Source: Mycobacterium uberis
GTDB lineage: Bacteria > Actinomycetota > Actinomycetes > Mycobacteriales > Mycobacteriaceae
Direction: 5' to 3'
Assembly: GCF_003408705.1 (NCBI RefSeq)
Contig: NZ_QAYL01000001.1
Location: forward strand, 372,001-436,000
Length of the DNA: 64,000 bases
The notes beneath the pieces were generated by a model. The model ran no database searches. It had not been told where the DNA came from and was given only the letters and a program-made list of their open reading frames with translations. Both the position numbers and the translations under genes were made by a program. How positions within the stretch are numbered: the first letter of the stretch is position 1; every line of letters begins with the position of its first letter. Positions 29,220-39,847 of the stretch are shown piece after piece.

Positions 29220-32123
29220 GTGGCTGACCGCCTGATCGTCAAGGGTGCCCGTGAACACAACCTGCGAGGCGTCGATCTTGACCTGCCGCGCGATTCGTTG
29301 ATCGTCTTCACTGGGCTGTCCGGATCGGGCAAGTCGTCACTGGCCTTTGACACCATCTTCGCCGAGGGGCAGCGCCGCTACGTGGAGTCATTGTCGGCCT
29401 ACGCGCGCCAATTCCTGGGGCAGATGGACAAGCCGGACGTTGACTTCATCGAAGGTCTTTCCCCGGCAGTGTCTATCGACCAGAAGTCGACGAACCGCAA
29501 TCCCAGATCGACGGTTGGGACGATCACTGAGGTGTACGATTACCTACGGTTGCTGTATGCGCGGGCCGGCACGCCGCATTGTCCGATATGTGGCGAGCGG
29601 ATCACCCGTCAGACGCCTCAGCAAATTGTCGATCAGGTGCTGTTACTGCCGGAGGGCACCCGATTTTTGGTGCTTGCCCCGGTGGTGCGTACCCGCAAAG
29701 GCGAGTTCGCTGACCTGTTCGACAAGCTCAATGCGCAGGGCTACAGCCGGGTGCGGGTCGACGGTGTGGTGTACCCGTTGGCTGATCCGCCGAAGCTGAA
29801 AAAGCAGGAGAAGCACGACATCGAGGTGGTGGTGGACCGACTCACCGTCAAGGTCATCGCCAAGCAGCGGTTGACCGACTCGGTGGAAACTGCACTGAAC
29901 TTGGCTGACGGCATCGTGGTGCTGGAATTTCCCGACGATCATGACGAACACGGCCACCCGCGTGAGCAGCGCTTCTCCGAGAAGCTGGCCTGCCCCAGCG
30001 GGCACCCCCTGGCTGTCGACGATCTGGAACCGCGCTCGTTCTCGTTCAACTCTCCCTACGGCGCCTGTCCCGAATGTGTGGGCTTGGGGATCCGCAAAGA
30101 GGTCGACCCGGATCTGGTGGTGCCCGATCCGGATCGCACTCTGGCCGAGGGTGCTGTGGCGCCATGGTCGGCGGGGCACACCGGGGAGTACTTCACTAGA
30201 ATGATGGCTGGGCTTGGAAAGGAGCTGGGATTCGACGTCGACACACCATGGCGCAAACTGCCGGCCAAGGCTCGCAAGGCGATTCTCGAGGGCTCCGACC
30301 ATCAGGTCCATGTGCATTACCGCAACCGGTACGGTCGAACCCGTTCGTACTACACCGATTTCGAAGGCGTGCTGGCATTTCTGCAGCGCAGAATGGAGCA
30401 GACCGAGTCCGAACAGGTGAAGGAACGCTATGAAGGCTTCATGCGTGACGTGCCTTGCCCAGTGTGTAAGGGTACGCGACTCAAGCCAGAGATTCTGGCG
30501 GTGACGCTGGCTGCGGGTGAGCGTGGCGTGAAGTCCATTGCCGGTGTTTGTGATCTGTCCATCTCGGATTGCTTGGATTTTCTTAACGCGCTCACTCTCG
30601 GTGCGCGCGAGCGAGCGATCGCGGGGCAGGTGCTCAAGGAAATCCAGTCGCGGCTCGGTTTTCTGCTCGACGTCGGGCTGGAGTATCTCGCGCTGTCTCG
30701 AGCGGCCGCCACGTTGTCCGGCGGTGAGGCCCAACGCATTCGGCTGGCCACCCAGATTGGCTCCGGTCTGGTGGGCGTGCTCTACGTTCTTGACGAACCG
30801 TCTATAGGGCTGCACCAGCGCGACAACCGTCGACTCATCGAAACCCTTATGCGATTAAGGGCGTTGGGCAACACGCTGATTGTCGTCGAACATGACGAGG
30901 ATACTGTCGCTCACGCCGACTGGATCGTCGACATCGGCCCGGGCGCAGGTGAGCATGGTGGCCAGATCGTGCACAGCGGGACCTACCGCAAACTGCTAGC
31001 CAATAAGGATTCGATTACCGGTGCTTACCTGTCCGGCCAAAAAAGTATTGCCATTCCCACCCGTCGGCGTTCCGTTGACCGGAAGCGTCAGCTCACTGTC
31101 GTCGGAGCCCGACAGCATAACCTGCGCGGGATCGACGTTTCGTTTCCGCTTGGCGTGTTGACTTCGGTGACCGGTGTGTCGGGCTCTGGCAAGTCAACTT
31201 TGGTCAACGACATCCTGGCGGCGGTCCTGGCCAATCGGCTCAACGGCGCTCGTCAAGTCCCGGGTTGTCATACTCGGGTGACTGGACTGGACCAGGTGGA
31301 CAAGCTGGTGCGGGTGGATCAGTCGCCGATTGGCCGCACACCGCGATCCAACCCGGCAACTTATACCGGGGTGTTCGACAGGATCCGGACCTTGTTTGCT
31401 GTCACCACCGAGGCGAAAGTTCGCGGCTATCAACCCGGCCGATTCTCGTTCAACGTCAAGGGTGGTCGCTGTGAAGCATGCACCGGTGATGGCACCATCA
31501 AGATTGAGATGAACTTCTTGCCGGACGTGTATGTGCCGTGTGAAGTGTGCCAGGGCGCCCGGTATAATAGAGAGACTCTCGAGGTGCACTACAAAGGCAA
31601 GACTATCTCCGAAGTGCTAGGCATGTCGATCGAGGAAGCGGCAGAGTTCTTTGAGTCGATCAGCGGCATTCACCGTTACCTGCGCACGTTGGTCGATGTC
31701 GGCCTGGGCTATGTCCGACTGGGCCAGCCCGCGCCGACGTTGTCTGGTGGTGAGGCACAGCGGGTGAAACTGGCGTCCGAGTTACAGAAGCGCTCGAGCG
31801 GGCGCACCATTTATATTCTTGACGAGCCTACTACTGGGCTGCATTTCGACGATATCCGCAAGCTGCTCAACGTCATTAACTGCCTCGTCGACAAAGGCAA
31901 TACGGTCATTGTGATCGAACACAACCTGAATGTGATTAAGACATCGGACTGGATCATCGACATGGGGCCCGAGGGTGGTGCTCAGGGTGGAACCGTTGTC
32001 GCTGAGGGCACTCCGGAGGATGTCGCCGCGGTTTCAGAAAGCTACACCGGCCAGTTTCTCGCCGAGGTCGTCGCCGCCAAGTCAGTGCCTGATTTTTCTG
32101 TGAGACGTAGCTTACGCACATGA
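29220..32123 (+). CDS. uvrA: UvrABC system protein A
   Basis: Damage-recognition ATPase of nucleotide excision repair, 967 residues, with two ABC modules. The first has Walker [13 protein letters not shown] (about 31-42), the [14 protein letters not shown] insertion, Cys pairs for zinc (CPSGHPL, CPECVG) and signature [12 protein letters not shown]. The second has Walker [12 protein letters not shown], the zinc module CEACTGDGT to CEVCQG and signature [12 protein letters not shown], then [15 protein letters not shown]. The GTG start is preceded by AGGGAGAGG. Separated from the MBL gene by about 60 bases of divergent promoter. Confidence 0.97.
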   Translation: MADRLIVKGAREHNLRGVDLDLPRDSLIVFTGLSGSGKSSLAFDTIFAEGQRRYVESLSAYARQFLGQMDKPDVDFIEGLSPAVSIDQKSTNRNPRSTVGTITEVYDYLRLLYARAGTPHCPICGERITRQTPQQIVDQVLLLPEGTRFLVLAPVVRTRKGEFADLFDKLNAQGYSRVRVDGVVYPLADPPKLKKQEKHDIEVVVDRLTVKVIAKQRLTDSVETALNLADGIVVLEFPDDHDEHGHPREQRFSEKLACPSGHPLAVDDLEPRSFSFNSPYGACPECVGLGIRKEVDPDLVVPDPDRTLAEGAVAPWSAGHTGEYFTRMMAGLGKELGFDVDTPWRKLPAKARKAILEGSDHQVHVHYRNRYGRTRSYYTDFEGVLAFLQRRMEQTESEQVKERYEGFMRDVPCPVCKGTRLKPEILAVTLAAGERGVKSIAGVCDLSISDCLDFLNALTLGARERAIAGQVLKEIQSRLGFLLDVGLEYLALSRAAATLSGGEAQRIRLATQIGSGLVGVLYVLDEPSIGLHQRDNRRLIETLMRLRALGNTLIVVEHDEDTVAHADWIVDIGPGAGEHGGQIVHSGTYRKLLANKDSITGAYLSGQKSIAIPTRRRSVDRKRQLTVVGARQHNLRGIDVSFPLGVLTSVTGVSGSGKSTLVNDILAAVLANRLNGARQVPGCHTRVTGLDQVDKLVRVDQSPIGRTPRSNPATYTGVFDRIRTLFAVTTEAKVRGYQPGRFSFNVKGGRCEACTGDGTIKIEMNFLPDVYVPCEVCQGARYNRETLEVHYKGKTISEVLGMSIEEAAEFFESISGIHRYLRTLVDVGLGYVRLGQPAPTLSGGEAQRVKLASELQKRSSGRTIYILDEPTTGLHFDDIRKLLNVINCLVDKGNTVIVIEHNLNVIKTSDWIIDMGPEGGAQGGTVVAEGTPEDVAAVSESYTGQFLAEVVAAKSVPDFSVRRSLRT

Positions 32124-32562
32124 CGCACGTGTCCGGCAGCAGGCCGTGGAGCCCATTGCCTTGTGGACTTGCCCTTAAACGTTTGGCTGTTGCGTGTTGG
32201 CGCTCTTGGTACTGTTCTTTCGACGGCTCGGCCGTGGGGTGGCTCGGTGTCGAATTCCGCGGCACCTAACGCCGTCGCATGCCTGGATTCGATCTTTTTT
32301 GCGGACGGATTTGAAGGTTGGCACGCCCACGTTGTTTTACCCCGGGTCGGGCTGGGCAAACGGCTTTGCTGGCTCCGGTGTCCGATGCCTTGGCTGCCTG
32401 CCTCGAGAGGGATGTGCTGAGCAGTCTCGGGATGTCCAGCCAGGGCAAGGCGGTCCAACGCCTAGCCTGTCGTCGCTGTCAAAGTATCCTTCACGTTTGA
32501 TTGTTAAGCATTTAGTGGCGGTCGTTGCGAATCTTGTTGCTATACCTGTGGCCATCGCCGAG
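32124..32562. other. Decayed stretch between uvrA and lysX
   Basis: 439 bases with no intact gene. Protein-like scraps occur on the plus strand (for example VGTPTLFYPGSGWANGFAGS, about 32312-32371, and SSLGMSSQGKAVQRLACR) but I could not join them into a known family. M. tuberculosis has two hypothetical genes here (Rv1638A, Rv1639c), so these are probably their remains. Confidence 0.4.
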
Positions 32563-35500
32563 TTAGTGTGGCTTGATCAGTGGGAACGGCAGCGCTTCGC
32601 GGATGCTCCGGCCGGTGATCAGCATCACAAGACGGTCTATACCCATTCCCAGGCCGCCGGTGGGTGGCATCGCGTATTCCATGGCTTGCAGGAAGTCTTC
32701 GTCGAGCTCCATCGTTTCAGGGTCTCCACCGACGGCCGACAAGGACTGCTTGTGTAAACGGCGTCGCTGCTCCATCGGGTCGGTGAGTTCACTGTAGGCG
32801 GTGCCTAACTCTACACCCCACGCCACCAGGTCCCAACGCTCGGCGACGCCGAGCTTATTGCGATGTGGCCGAGTTAGCGGCGACACGGACGTTGGAAAGT
32901 CGATGTAGAACGTCGGTTGCTCGGTTCGGTCCTCAACCAGGTGTTCATAGAGCTCCAGTAGCACCGCGCCAGCATCCCAATGTGCTTGATAAGGGATGTG
33001 TGCGGCGTCGGCCAGGTTACGTAGAGTAGTGAGTTCGGTGCTGGTGTCGACGCATTCTCCGAGCGCTTCGGATACCGCTTCGTATACGGTCTTCACTGGC
33101 CAGACACCGGAGATGTCGATCGGTTCGAGGTGGTTAGCGGTTCCGCTGGCTCCCTCAATCTGCGGCCGCATCATGATCTGTGCACCGTTCGCGGCTTCGG
33201 CGGCCTTTTGGGTCAATTCTCGGCAGCCGTCGATCCACACCAGGTAGTCTGCGTGTGCTTGGTAGGCCTCGAGCAAGGTGAACTCCGGATTGTGACTGAA
33301 ATCCACCCCCTCGTTGCGGAAGGCCCGGCCCAGCTCGAAGACCCGCTCCACGCCCCCGACGCACAGTCTCTTGAGGTAAAGCTCCGGGGCTATGCGCAGG
33401 AACAGGTTCATGTCATAAGTGTTGATGTGAGTGATGAATGGCCGAGCGGCGGCACCGCCGTGGATCTGCTGCAGGATTGGGGTCTCGACTTCAATGAATC
33501 CCTTGGCGAACAATGTTTCCCTGACCGAGCGTAACACGTTGCTGCGAGCCATGATCAGGTCACGAGACTCAGTATTGACCGCCAGATCGACATAGCGGGT
33601 TCGCACCCGGTTTTCTGGGTCGGTTAACCCCTTCCATTTGTTCGGCAGCGGTCGCAGGCATTTACCAATTATCCGCCAGTTGCGGATTATCAGCGAGCGG
33701 GTGCCGTTTTTGCTGAAGCCCATGTTCCCGGTCATTTCAACTAGATCGCCCAGATCAATAGTCGCGGTGAAATCCGCGGTGCAGCAGCGCTCGATCACCG
33801 AATTGTCGAGCAGTACTTGCATTTCGCCTGACCAGTCACGCACGTTGGCGAACAGCACACCGCCATAGTCACGTATACGCAGTATGCGTCCGGATATTGA
33901 GACGGCGTCTTGGTCGTCGGCGTCTAGCGCCTGGGCTACCGTATGACTGGGTGGATTTCCCACCGGATAGGCATCAATACCGTTGTGCTGCAACCTCTTA
34001 AGCTTAGCCAAGCGCACCCGGACTTGTTCGGGGAGACGGGAATTCACTACTTTCAAATCGGCATCCACAGGTTGCAATCCGCTGACGTCTGGAGTCGACC
34101 CATCGTGATGTAGTAGCCCGGATTCGACTAACCGTGCTGGCACAGCCGGATGATGGCCAGTGTGTACTCGGTCGCGCCGGCTGAACGGCAACACGAGGAA
34201 CCCTTCGGCGATAACCGAGGCAACCCCTACTCGCGGAATCAGCCGGGCATCCTCGTAGCAGGCGTAGCGGGGGATCCATTCAGGGAGGTATTTCATGTTC
34301 GAACGGTACAGTGTCTCCAACTGCCACCACCGCGAGAAAAATAACAGCAGCCCCCGCCATAACCGTGCAATTGGGCCGGCGCCGAGTTGAGCACCTTGTT
34401 CGAATGCGGCGCGAAACATGGCAAAATTTAACGAAATACGGGTAATACCAAGGGGCTCTCCGTTGAGAGCTAGCTCGCTGACCATGAGTTCGATAGCGCC
34501 GTTCGGAGATTGTGGAGAACGTCGCATCATGTCCAGTGAAACGCCGGTGGTTCCCCACGGGACCAGCGACAGCATTGCAACGACATGGTTGTCGCGGTCC
34601 ACTGCTTCGACCAGCAGGCAGTCCGAATCAGCCGGATCGCCAAGCCGGCCCAGTGCCATCGAAAAGCCACGTTCGGATTCGGTGTCGCGCCAGGCGTCAG
34701 CACGAGCAATGATGTCTGCTGTTTCGTCGGCGGAGATGTCGCGGTGTCGTCTGATGCGTACGGTTAGTCCGGCCCGGCGTGCCCGTGTCACCGCCTGGCG
34801 CACTCCGCGCATGTCGGGGCCGGAAAGCTTGTAATCAGCGGTCCGTAAGATCGCCTCATCGCCGAGTTCTATGGCGTTTAGGCCGGCCTCACGAAATACC
34901 CGGGCGCCCTGCGAACTGGCCCCCATCACACCGGGTGCCCAACCGTATGTCTGGCAAAGCCCTAACCACGCGTCGACGGCCTGCGGCCACGCCCTAGGGT
35001 CGCCCACTGGGTCACCGCTGGCTAAGCAGACGCCGATCTCGACTCGATAGGTGATGGCCGCGCGACCGCTGTGCGCGAAGACCACCGATTTATCGCGCCG
35101 AGTGGCGAAGTAACCCAGTGAGTCGTTATTGCCATACAGCTTGAGTAGCCCGCGTATAGCGGACTCGTCCTCGCCGGTCAAGGCGTTATCCGCACGCTGG
35201 GATTGGAACAGCACGATGGTGGCAGCGATTAACGCGAGGGCACCGAACAAGCCGAAGATGGCGTTGAGCAAGACGTGCGGTTTGCCGGTGAACAGGTCGG
35301 GATCGGCAAGGGCGAATCCGACCACCCGATTAGCCACATACGGCAGGCGGTCCTGCCGCGCTAGCGATCCAGGGAATAGCTCGACTAGTCCCAAAGACAA
35401 TAGGATCCCGATCACGCCTCCGGCAATCAGCACCACAGCCGCTTTCACCAGCGCGCCTCGGCGGACTTTGGCCCAGAATTCCCGATAGCTCAAAACCAGT

Positions 35501-35952
35501 AGAACGATCGCGACGATGTGCACTGCAAACCCGAGGTTTTCTCCAAACGTTTCGGCTGGAGTGTTGCCACCCGCTGCCATATCCGCTGCGTTCAACACGG
35601 CGGCGAGCACCATATTGCCTAGTAACAGCAGCCAGGCGATGCGTTTGCGCGCGGTTAGCGCTGCGGCTAACAGCGCCAGCACAAACGACCAGGCGATGCT
35701 GGTGTCCGGAAAGTTAAAGAGGTAGTTGTTAATGAATTCGCGCGGGACCCTGATAAGCCATCTGACCAGAGTCGACACACTTGCTACCAGCGACAGCGTG
35801 GCGATAATGCCGACGGTCCAGCCGGCTGCCGCCGGTACCCAGCGGTACTGGGAATGCGACTGGTTGCCTGAGCGAGGTGTAGCGACTGTCACAGACCGCG
35901 AGGATATTCCTTTAAACTGTGAAATGCCTGGCGAAGCGCCAACAATGGTCAA
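32563..35952 (-). CDS. lysX: Bifunctional lysyl-phosphatidylglycerol synthase / lysyl-tRNA synthetase
   Basis: A 1129-residue fusion. Residues about 40-250 hold several membrane helices. About 265-590 is the DUF2156 lysyl transferase ([57 protein letters not shown]). From about 640 comes a class II LysRS: an OB-fold ([20 protein letters not shown]), motif 2 [20 protein letters not shown] and motif 3 [17 protein letters not shown]. It charges tRNA-Lys and moves lysine onto phosphatidylglycerol, lowering surface charge against cationic peptides. The M. tuberculosis orthologue begins further upstream (from memory), so the true start is uncertain. Intact. Confidence 0.94.
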   Translation of the reverse strand: MTIVGASPGISQFKGISSRSVTVATPRSGNQSHSQYRWVPAAAGWTVGIIATLSLVASVSTLVRWLIRVPREFINNYLFNFPDTSIAWSFVLALLAAALTARKRIAWLLLLGNMVLAAVLNAADMAAGGNTPAETFGENLGFAVHIVAIVLLVLSYREFWAKVRRGALVKAAVVLIAGGVIGILLSLGLVELFPGSLARQDRLPYVANRVVGFALADPDLFTGKPHVLLNAIFGLFGALALIAATIVLFQSQRADNALTGEDESAIRGLLKLYGNNDSLGYFATRRDKSVVFAHSGRAAITYRVEIGVCLASGDPVGDPRAWPQAVDAWLGLCQTYGWAPGVMGASSQGARVFREAGLNAIELGDEAILRTADYKLSGPDMRGVRQAVTRARRAGLTVRIRRHRDISADETADIIARADAWRDTESERGFSMALGRLGDPADSDCLLVEAVDRDNHVVAMLSLVPWGTTGVSLDMMRRSPQSPNGAIELMVSELALNGEPLGITRISLNFAMFRAAFEQGAQLGAGPIARLWRGLLLFFSRWWQLETLYRSNMKYLPEWIPRYACYEDARLIPRVGVASVIAEGFLVLPFSRRDRVHTGHHPAVPARLVESGLLHHDGSTPDVSGLQPVDADLKVVNSRLPEQVRVRLAKLKRLQHNGIDAYPVGNPPSHTVAQALDADDQDAVSISGRILRIRDYGGVLFANVRDWSGEMQVLLDNSVIERCCTADFTATIDLGDLVEMTGNMGFSKNGTRSLIIRNWRIIGKCLRPLPNKWKGLTDPENRVRTRYVDLAVNTESRDLIMARSNVLRSVRETLFAKGFIEVETPILQQIHGGAAARPFITHINTYDMNLFLRIAPELYLKRLCVGGVERVFELGRAFRNEGVDFSHNPEFTLLEAYQAHADYLVWIDGCRELTQKAAEAANGAQIMMRPQIEGASGTANHLEPIDISGVWPVKTVYEAVSEALGECVDTSTELTTLRNLADAAHIPYQAHWDAGAVLLELYEHLVEDRTEQPTFYIDFPTSVSPLTRPHRNKLGVAERWDLVAWGVELGTAYSELTDPMEQRRRLHKQSLSAVGGDPETMELDEDFLQAMEYAMPPTGGLGMGIDRLVMLITGRSIREALPFPLIKPH

Positions 35953-36213
35953 GAGCGATTGTCGACGGTGAAAGAATGATTATCGACTTGCCAGACTGGT
36001 GCAACTCGCGCGCCAGAGGTCGGTTGACCCCGGCCCTTGCCTCGAAGTGCCGAGTGACGCCTCGTGACTGCTAGACTGGTCTCTACGACCATTCCGGCGA
36101 AGGTCGGGAGCAGTAAGCGGAGTTCCACTCCCACCGTTAGCTACGAGATTATTTTCAAGGCTGAGGGGTCCGGTCACAGGCATCTTGTAGTGCCTGTTCC
36201 GCGTGTGACGTGG

Positions 36214-36237
36214 ACGGCTTGAGTTGTGTCAAGCCGT
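36214..36237 (+). promoter_or_regulatory. Hairpin in the infC leader
   Basis: Perfect nine-base arms ACGGCTTGA (36214-36222) and TCAAGCCGT (36229-36237) around a six-base loop GTTGTG, about 190 bases upstream of the infC start. It is followed 17 bases later by a terminator-like hairpin, so the two may be parts of one regulatory leader. Confidence 0.5.
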
Positions 36238-36254
36238 GATCGGTCGGCATTGGG

Positions 36255-36276
36255 CCCTGCTTGTGTAGGGTTTTTT
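36255..36276 (+). terminator. Intrinsic terminator/attenuator in the infC leader
   Basis: CCCTGC (36255-36260), loop TTGT, GTAGGG (36265-36270; one G-T pair), then six T residues (36271-36276). A GC-rich stem directly followed by a T-run is the classic intrinsic terminator and is uncommon in mycobacteria. It points towards infC, 150 bases upstream of it, with no gene ending just before it on the plus strand; the divergent lysX starts at 35952. This fits an attenuator for the infC-rpmI-rplT operon. Confidence 0.5.
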
Positions 36277-36330
36277 GCTGATGGTGTGGTGCTTCTACTG
36301 CTGATTTCCCGATCGAGCCAAGCACTGGTC

Positions 36331-36369
36331 GTTGCTAGAAGACAACCTGGAGTTGCTGGAAAACAACCT
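36331..36369 (+). repeat. Tandem 18-bp repeats in the infC leader
   Basis: GTTGCTAGAAGACAACCT (36331-36348) and GTTGCTGGAAAACAACCT (36352-36369) are 16/18 identical with a 21-base period. Each copy has inverted ends GTTG...CAAC and could fold as a small hairpin. They lie between the terminator-like hairpin and the infC start. Confidence 0.65.
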
Positions 36370-36386
36370 TAAGGATAGCTAAGTAG

Positions 36387-36426
36387 ATGCCTATTGCGCC
36401 CACTATGGCCCAACAAGGGAGGCCCC

Positions 36427-36437
<11 letters not shown>
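36387..36437 (+). CDS. Possible upstream ORF overlapping the infC start
   Basis: ATG 36387 opens a 16-codon frame ([16 protein letters not shown]) ending at TGA 36435-36437, eight bases inside infC and in a different frame. If translated, ribosomes would end on top of the infC start, which could couple or block initiation. The sequence lies in a region conserved enough to include the infC ribosome site, so coding by chance is possible. Confidence 0.3.
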
Positions 36438-37035
<598 letters not shown>

Positions 37036-37097
37036 CTAGCGCGTTAGTCAGCACAATGTGAGCAGCTGAATAGTAGAAACAGCAGAACTGAGGAAAC

Positions 37098-37292
37098 ATG
37101 CCCAAGGCCAAGACTCACAGCGGAGCGTCGAAGCGGTTTCGGTGTACAGGAACCGGGAAGATTGTCCGTCAGAAAGCCAATCGTCGGCATCTGCTCGAAC
37201 ACAAGCCGAGTACTCGCACCCGGCGGCTAGACGGCCGCACAACGGTTTCGGCCAACGACGCCAAACGAGTCAATTCACTGTTGAACGGTTGA
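37098..37292 (+). CDS. rpmI: 50S ribosomal protein L35
   Basis: A 64-residue, strongly basic protein beginning [21 protein letters not shown], with the conserved [14 protein letters not shown] centre. It sits between infC and rplT as in nearly all bacteria, with 62 bases after infC and 53 before rplT. AGGAAAC precedes ATG. Confidence 0.97.
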   Translation: MPKAKTHSGASKRFRCTGTGKIVRQKANRRHLLEHKPSTRTRRLDGRTTVSANDAKRVNSLLNG

Positions 37293-37345
37293 CCAGTTGC
37301 GTTAGCCTCTGGCCAGTTACGTACGAACGAGAGTAGGAAATATCC

Positions 37346-37735
37346 ATGGCACGCGTAAAGCGGGCAGTTAACGCCCACAAGAAGCGGCGAACCGTCCTGA
37401 AGGCTTCGAAAGGCTATCGTGGCCAACGATCCCGGCTCTATCGCAAAGCTAAAGAGCAGCAGTTGCATTCGTTGGGTTATGCCTACCGCGACCGCCGTGC
37501 GCGTAAAGGTGAGTTCCGCAAATTGTGGATTTCGCGGATCAATGCGGCTGCGCGCGCTAATGACATCACTTACAACCGGTTGATCCAGGGCCTGAAGGTT
37601 GTGGGTGTCGACTTAGACCGCAAGAATCTCGCTGATATTGCGGTCAGCGACCCGGCAGTGTTCACCGTACTCGTTGAGATTGCCCGTGCCGCGCTGCCCG
37701 ACGATGTCAACACCCCCTCGAGAGAAGCTGCATAG
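37346..37735 (+). CDS. rplT: 50S ribosomal protein L20
   Basis: A 129-residue 23S rRNA-binding protein needed early in 50S assembly. N-terminus [26 protein letters not shown] is split over a long basic helix, with [18 protein letters not shown] in the globular part. In other bacteria L20 represses its own operon through the leader; no L20-site mimic was tested here. Its end is followed 25 bases later by tsnR. Confidence 0.97.
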   Translation: MARVKRAVNAHKKRRTVLKASKGYRGQRSRLYRKAKEQQLHSLGYAYRDRRARKGEFRKLWISRINAAARANDITYNRLIQGLKVVGVDLDRKNLADIAVSDPAVFTVLVEIARAALPDDVNTPSREAA

Positions 37736-37760
37736 CCTGCGGGCAGCGCCGTTGTCTCCG

Positions 37761-38540
37761 GTGCTTACGGAGCGTTCCGTCAGGGTGGTTGCGGCAGTCA
37801 AGTTGCATCGCCAAGTTGTGCGGTGGCGCTCCAGGCGATTTCTCGTTGAAGGCCCTAATCTTGTCAAAGCTGCTTCGGTACGTGGGTTAGTTCGTGACGT
37901 ATTTGTCACAGAAGTCGCGGCCCAGCGGCACGCTGCATTGCTGGCTGTGCTGGATTGTCCGGTCTATCCAGTAAGCGAGCGTGCCGCAAAAGCGCTTTCC
38001 GACACAGTCACTCCGACGGGGTTGGTCGCGGTGTGCGAAATGCCGATGACCCGGTTAGCGACTGTGCTGGCTAGCTCACCCCGGCTGGTTGTGGTCGCTG
38101 TTGGGATCGGTGAGCCAGGCAACGCGGGTACTGTAATTCGCATCGCCGATGCCATGGGCGCTGCGGCTGTGATCTTTGGTGGGCACACCGTGGACCCGTA
38201 CAACGGCAAATGTCTGCGTTCCTCGGCTGGCAGTATCTTCTCGATAATGGTTGTCGTGGCGCCTGATGCCTACGCTGCCGTAATGGAGTTCCGCGCCGCT
38301 GGGCTACAAGTGCTGGCCACCACGGTCGACGGTGAGACGCCCCTTGACGAAGCCGAGTCGCTGCTAGACAAGCCGACAGCCTGGCTTTTCGGGCCTGAAT
38401 CACACGGTTTGTCAACCGAAATCGCAGAAGCCGCGGACTTTCGGGTGAGTATTCCGATGGTCGGTGGTGCGGAGAGCTTGAACGTGGCCGTGGCCGCAGC
38501 TATCTGCCTTTATCAGAGCTCGCGTGCGCTGCGTCGTTAG
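37761..38540 (+). CDS. tsnR: SpoU-family rRNA/tRNA 2'-O-methyltransferase
   Basis: A 259-residue SPOUT methyltransferase (Rv1644-like). The N-terminal substrate-binding domain (RRFLVEGPNLVKAA) precedes the knotted domain with motif 1 VGIGEPGNAGTVIRIADAMG, motif 2 WLFGPESHGLS and motif 3 IPMVGGAESLNVAVAAAICLYQ. It methylates a ribose in 23S rRNA or tRNA; the exact site is unknown and the thiostrepton-resistance name is historical. GTG 37761 gives the conserved N-terminus; longer frames overlap rplT. The last 11 codons and the stop lie inside a 39-bp perfect inverted repeat. Confidence 0.9.
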   Translation: MLTERSVRVVAAVKLHRQVVRWRSRRFLVEGPNLVKAASVRGLVRDVFVTEVAAQRHAALLAVLDCPVYPVSERAAKALSDTVTPTGLVAVCEMPMTRLATVLASSPRLVVVAVGIGEPGNAGTVIRIADAMGAAAVIFGGHTVDPYNGKCLRSSAGSIFSIMVVVAPDAYAAVMEFRAAGLQVLATTVDGETPLDEAESLLDKPTAWLFGPESHGLSTEIAEAADFRVSIPMVGGAESLNVAVAAAICLYQSSRALRR

Positions 38541-38587
38541 CCGCCGCACGGCGGCTAACGACGCAGCGCACGCGAGCTCTGATAAAG
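38508..38587. repeat. 39-bp perfect inverted repeat with 2-nt spacer at the tsnR end
   Basis: Left arm 38508-38546 (starts CTTTATCAGAGCTCGCG, includes the tsnR stop TAG 38538-38540, ends GCCGCCG) and right arm 38549-38587 (starts CGGCGGCTAACGACG, ends GAGCTCTGATAAAG) are exact reverse complements; only CA at 38547-38548 is unpaired. Pairing stops at 38507/38588. In RNA it would form a very stable 39-bp stem. It could act as a two-way terminator between tsnR and the convergent DUF2236 remnant, but the length is far beyond a normal terminator. Confidence 0.95.
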
Positions 38588-38609
38588 CACTGAATTACTC
38601 AGCTTTATC
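38581..38609. promoter_or_regulatory. Hairpin competing with the tsnR palindrome
   Basis: GATAAAG (38581-38587) can also pair with CTTTATC (38603-38609), and CTGA with TCAG inside, giving an 11-bp stem with a two-base bulge and a short loop. The first seven bases are the end of the right arm of the palindrome, so the two folds exclude each other at the tip. Confidence 0.4.
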
Positions 38610-38794
38610 TAGGGTGCTGCACCAGCCGCAGGCCGCGGGTAGTGGTACATGCACCCAGCGATCCCGCCCGCTCCATCAGAGTCCGAGTGGGGCGGTGCCG
38701 AGAATGGCCGAGGGTGTGTCAGCAGAGGTGGTACGGAGAGGAGGAAAGAAATATAAGGAATATGGTGCATTGGCAGCCCGTGGTGGTCACGTGG

Positions 38795-39655
38795 TTACGC
38801 CATAAAGCCTGGTGCCTCCACCAACGGAGCGTCGCTGGGTAGTCGCCCGTGAGTCCGACGGTAGTTGACCAGCGCGCGGATGCAGCCGGATTTCGTTGGG
38901 AACGTCAACTCGGCCAACTTATCAAACAGTCGCAGCAACACCTCGTTGCCTGGTGTCTAGTGCATTCCCGCTTTTTTGCTGAACGTCAGGGTCAAATAGT
39001 CCAGCCGCGACCCAGCGTTGACCCGCCACCAATGGTTTGAACAGCTGGTCCAAGATCGGTGTTGGTATTGAGTACAAGCTTTGGCTCGGGAATCCGCATT
39101 TGGAAGATATCCAGGGTGGCCTGGTTAATCTACAGCTCCTCGCGGTAGATTCGGGCCTAGGATTGCCGAAACTCCTCCCATGAGTCGAGCATCGTCCGCA
39201 TGCTTATCCCATACATTCGGTACCACTGCACGTGTCCGTTGAACAGCTGCTGCTTCTCGTCCTCGGCCAGGCTGCCACAAAAATATTCGGCTACCTTGAC
39301 GACCAGCATGAAAAACGTCGTGTGCGCCCAGGAAAACGTCTCCGGATTCAGCGTGTGATAGCGACACCCGGCGGCGTCAACGCCCTTGATCGTGGTGTGG
39401 TGACTCTTGACCTACTAGACTCGTCTGAGCCGCTCGATTATCGTCATAGACGACGTCCACGATCGGATACATCGATCGAGTCACCCGCTGCAACGGCTCG
39501 CGCATCAGGATCGCATGCTCTGGATCGCGCCGACCCACGCCCTGTACTATTCCGGTACGCACACCACTGAAATACTTTACATCACCGAAATACTTCCGGG
39601 TGAGTGGATCAGGCCCGAGCGGTTCACCGGGTGTCTTCGAAGTAGCAGTCACCAC
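38795..39655 (-). pseudogene. DUF2236 (MpaB-like oxygenase) protein, decayed
   Basis: Read right to left on the minus strand in several frames: GPDPLTRKYFGD, RTGIVQGVGRRDPEHAI, SMYPIVDVVYDD, then YHTLNPETFSWAHTTFFMLV, AEYFCGSLAEDEKQQLFNGH, QWYRMYGISMRTMLDSWEEF, and a C-terminal part (QLFKPLVAGQRWVAAGLFDP, YRRTHGRLPSDAPLVEAPGF) ending near TAA 38797-38795. This is the DUF2236 heme-dependent oxygenase-like family; by position Rv1645c. At least three frameshifts. Convergent with tsnR. Confidence 0.75.
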
Positions 39656-39847
39656 GGCCTCCTACGCAATTATTGCGCCCACAATAAAGGTATGATAACA
39701 CACATTGTCTAAATTTTCGACACCTGCTGATACGGGGAGTTATCGATTGTTAACATTGGTGTCGCAACGGCGTGATCGGGTCGTTTACTGGGTGTTGTGA
39801 CATAAACACCATTGCCCCCGTCCGCGAAATCCACCTACCCTGGCCAA

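Noticed and set aside
29643..30815. 390-codon open frame on the minus strand inside uvrA
   Set aside because: It is antisense to a strongly conserved ABC module; long antisense frames are usual in GC-rich coding DNA and it has no family features.
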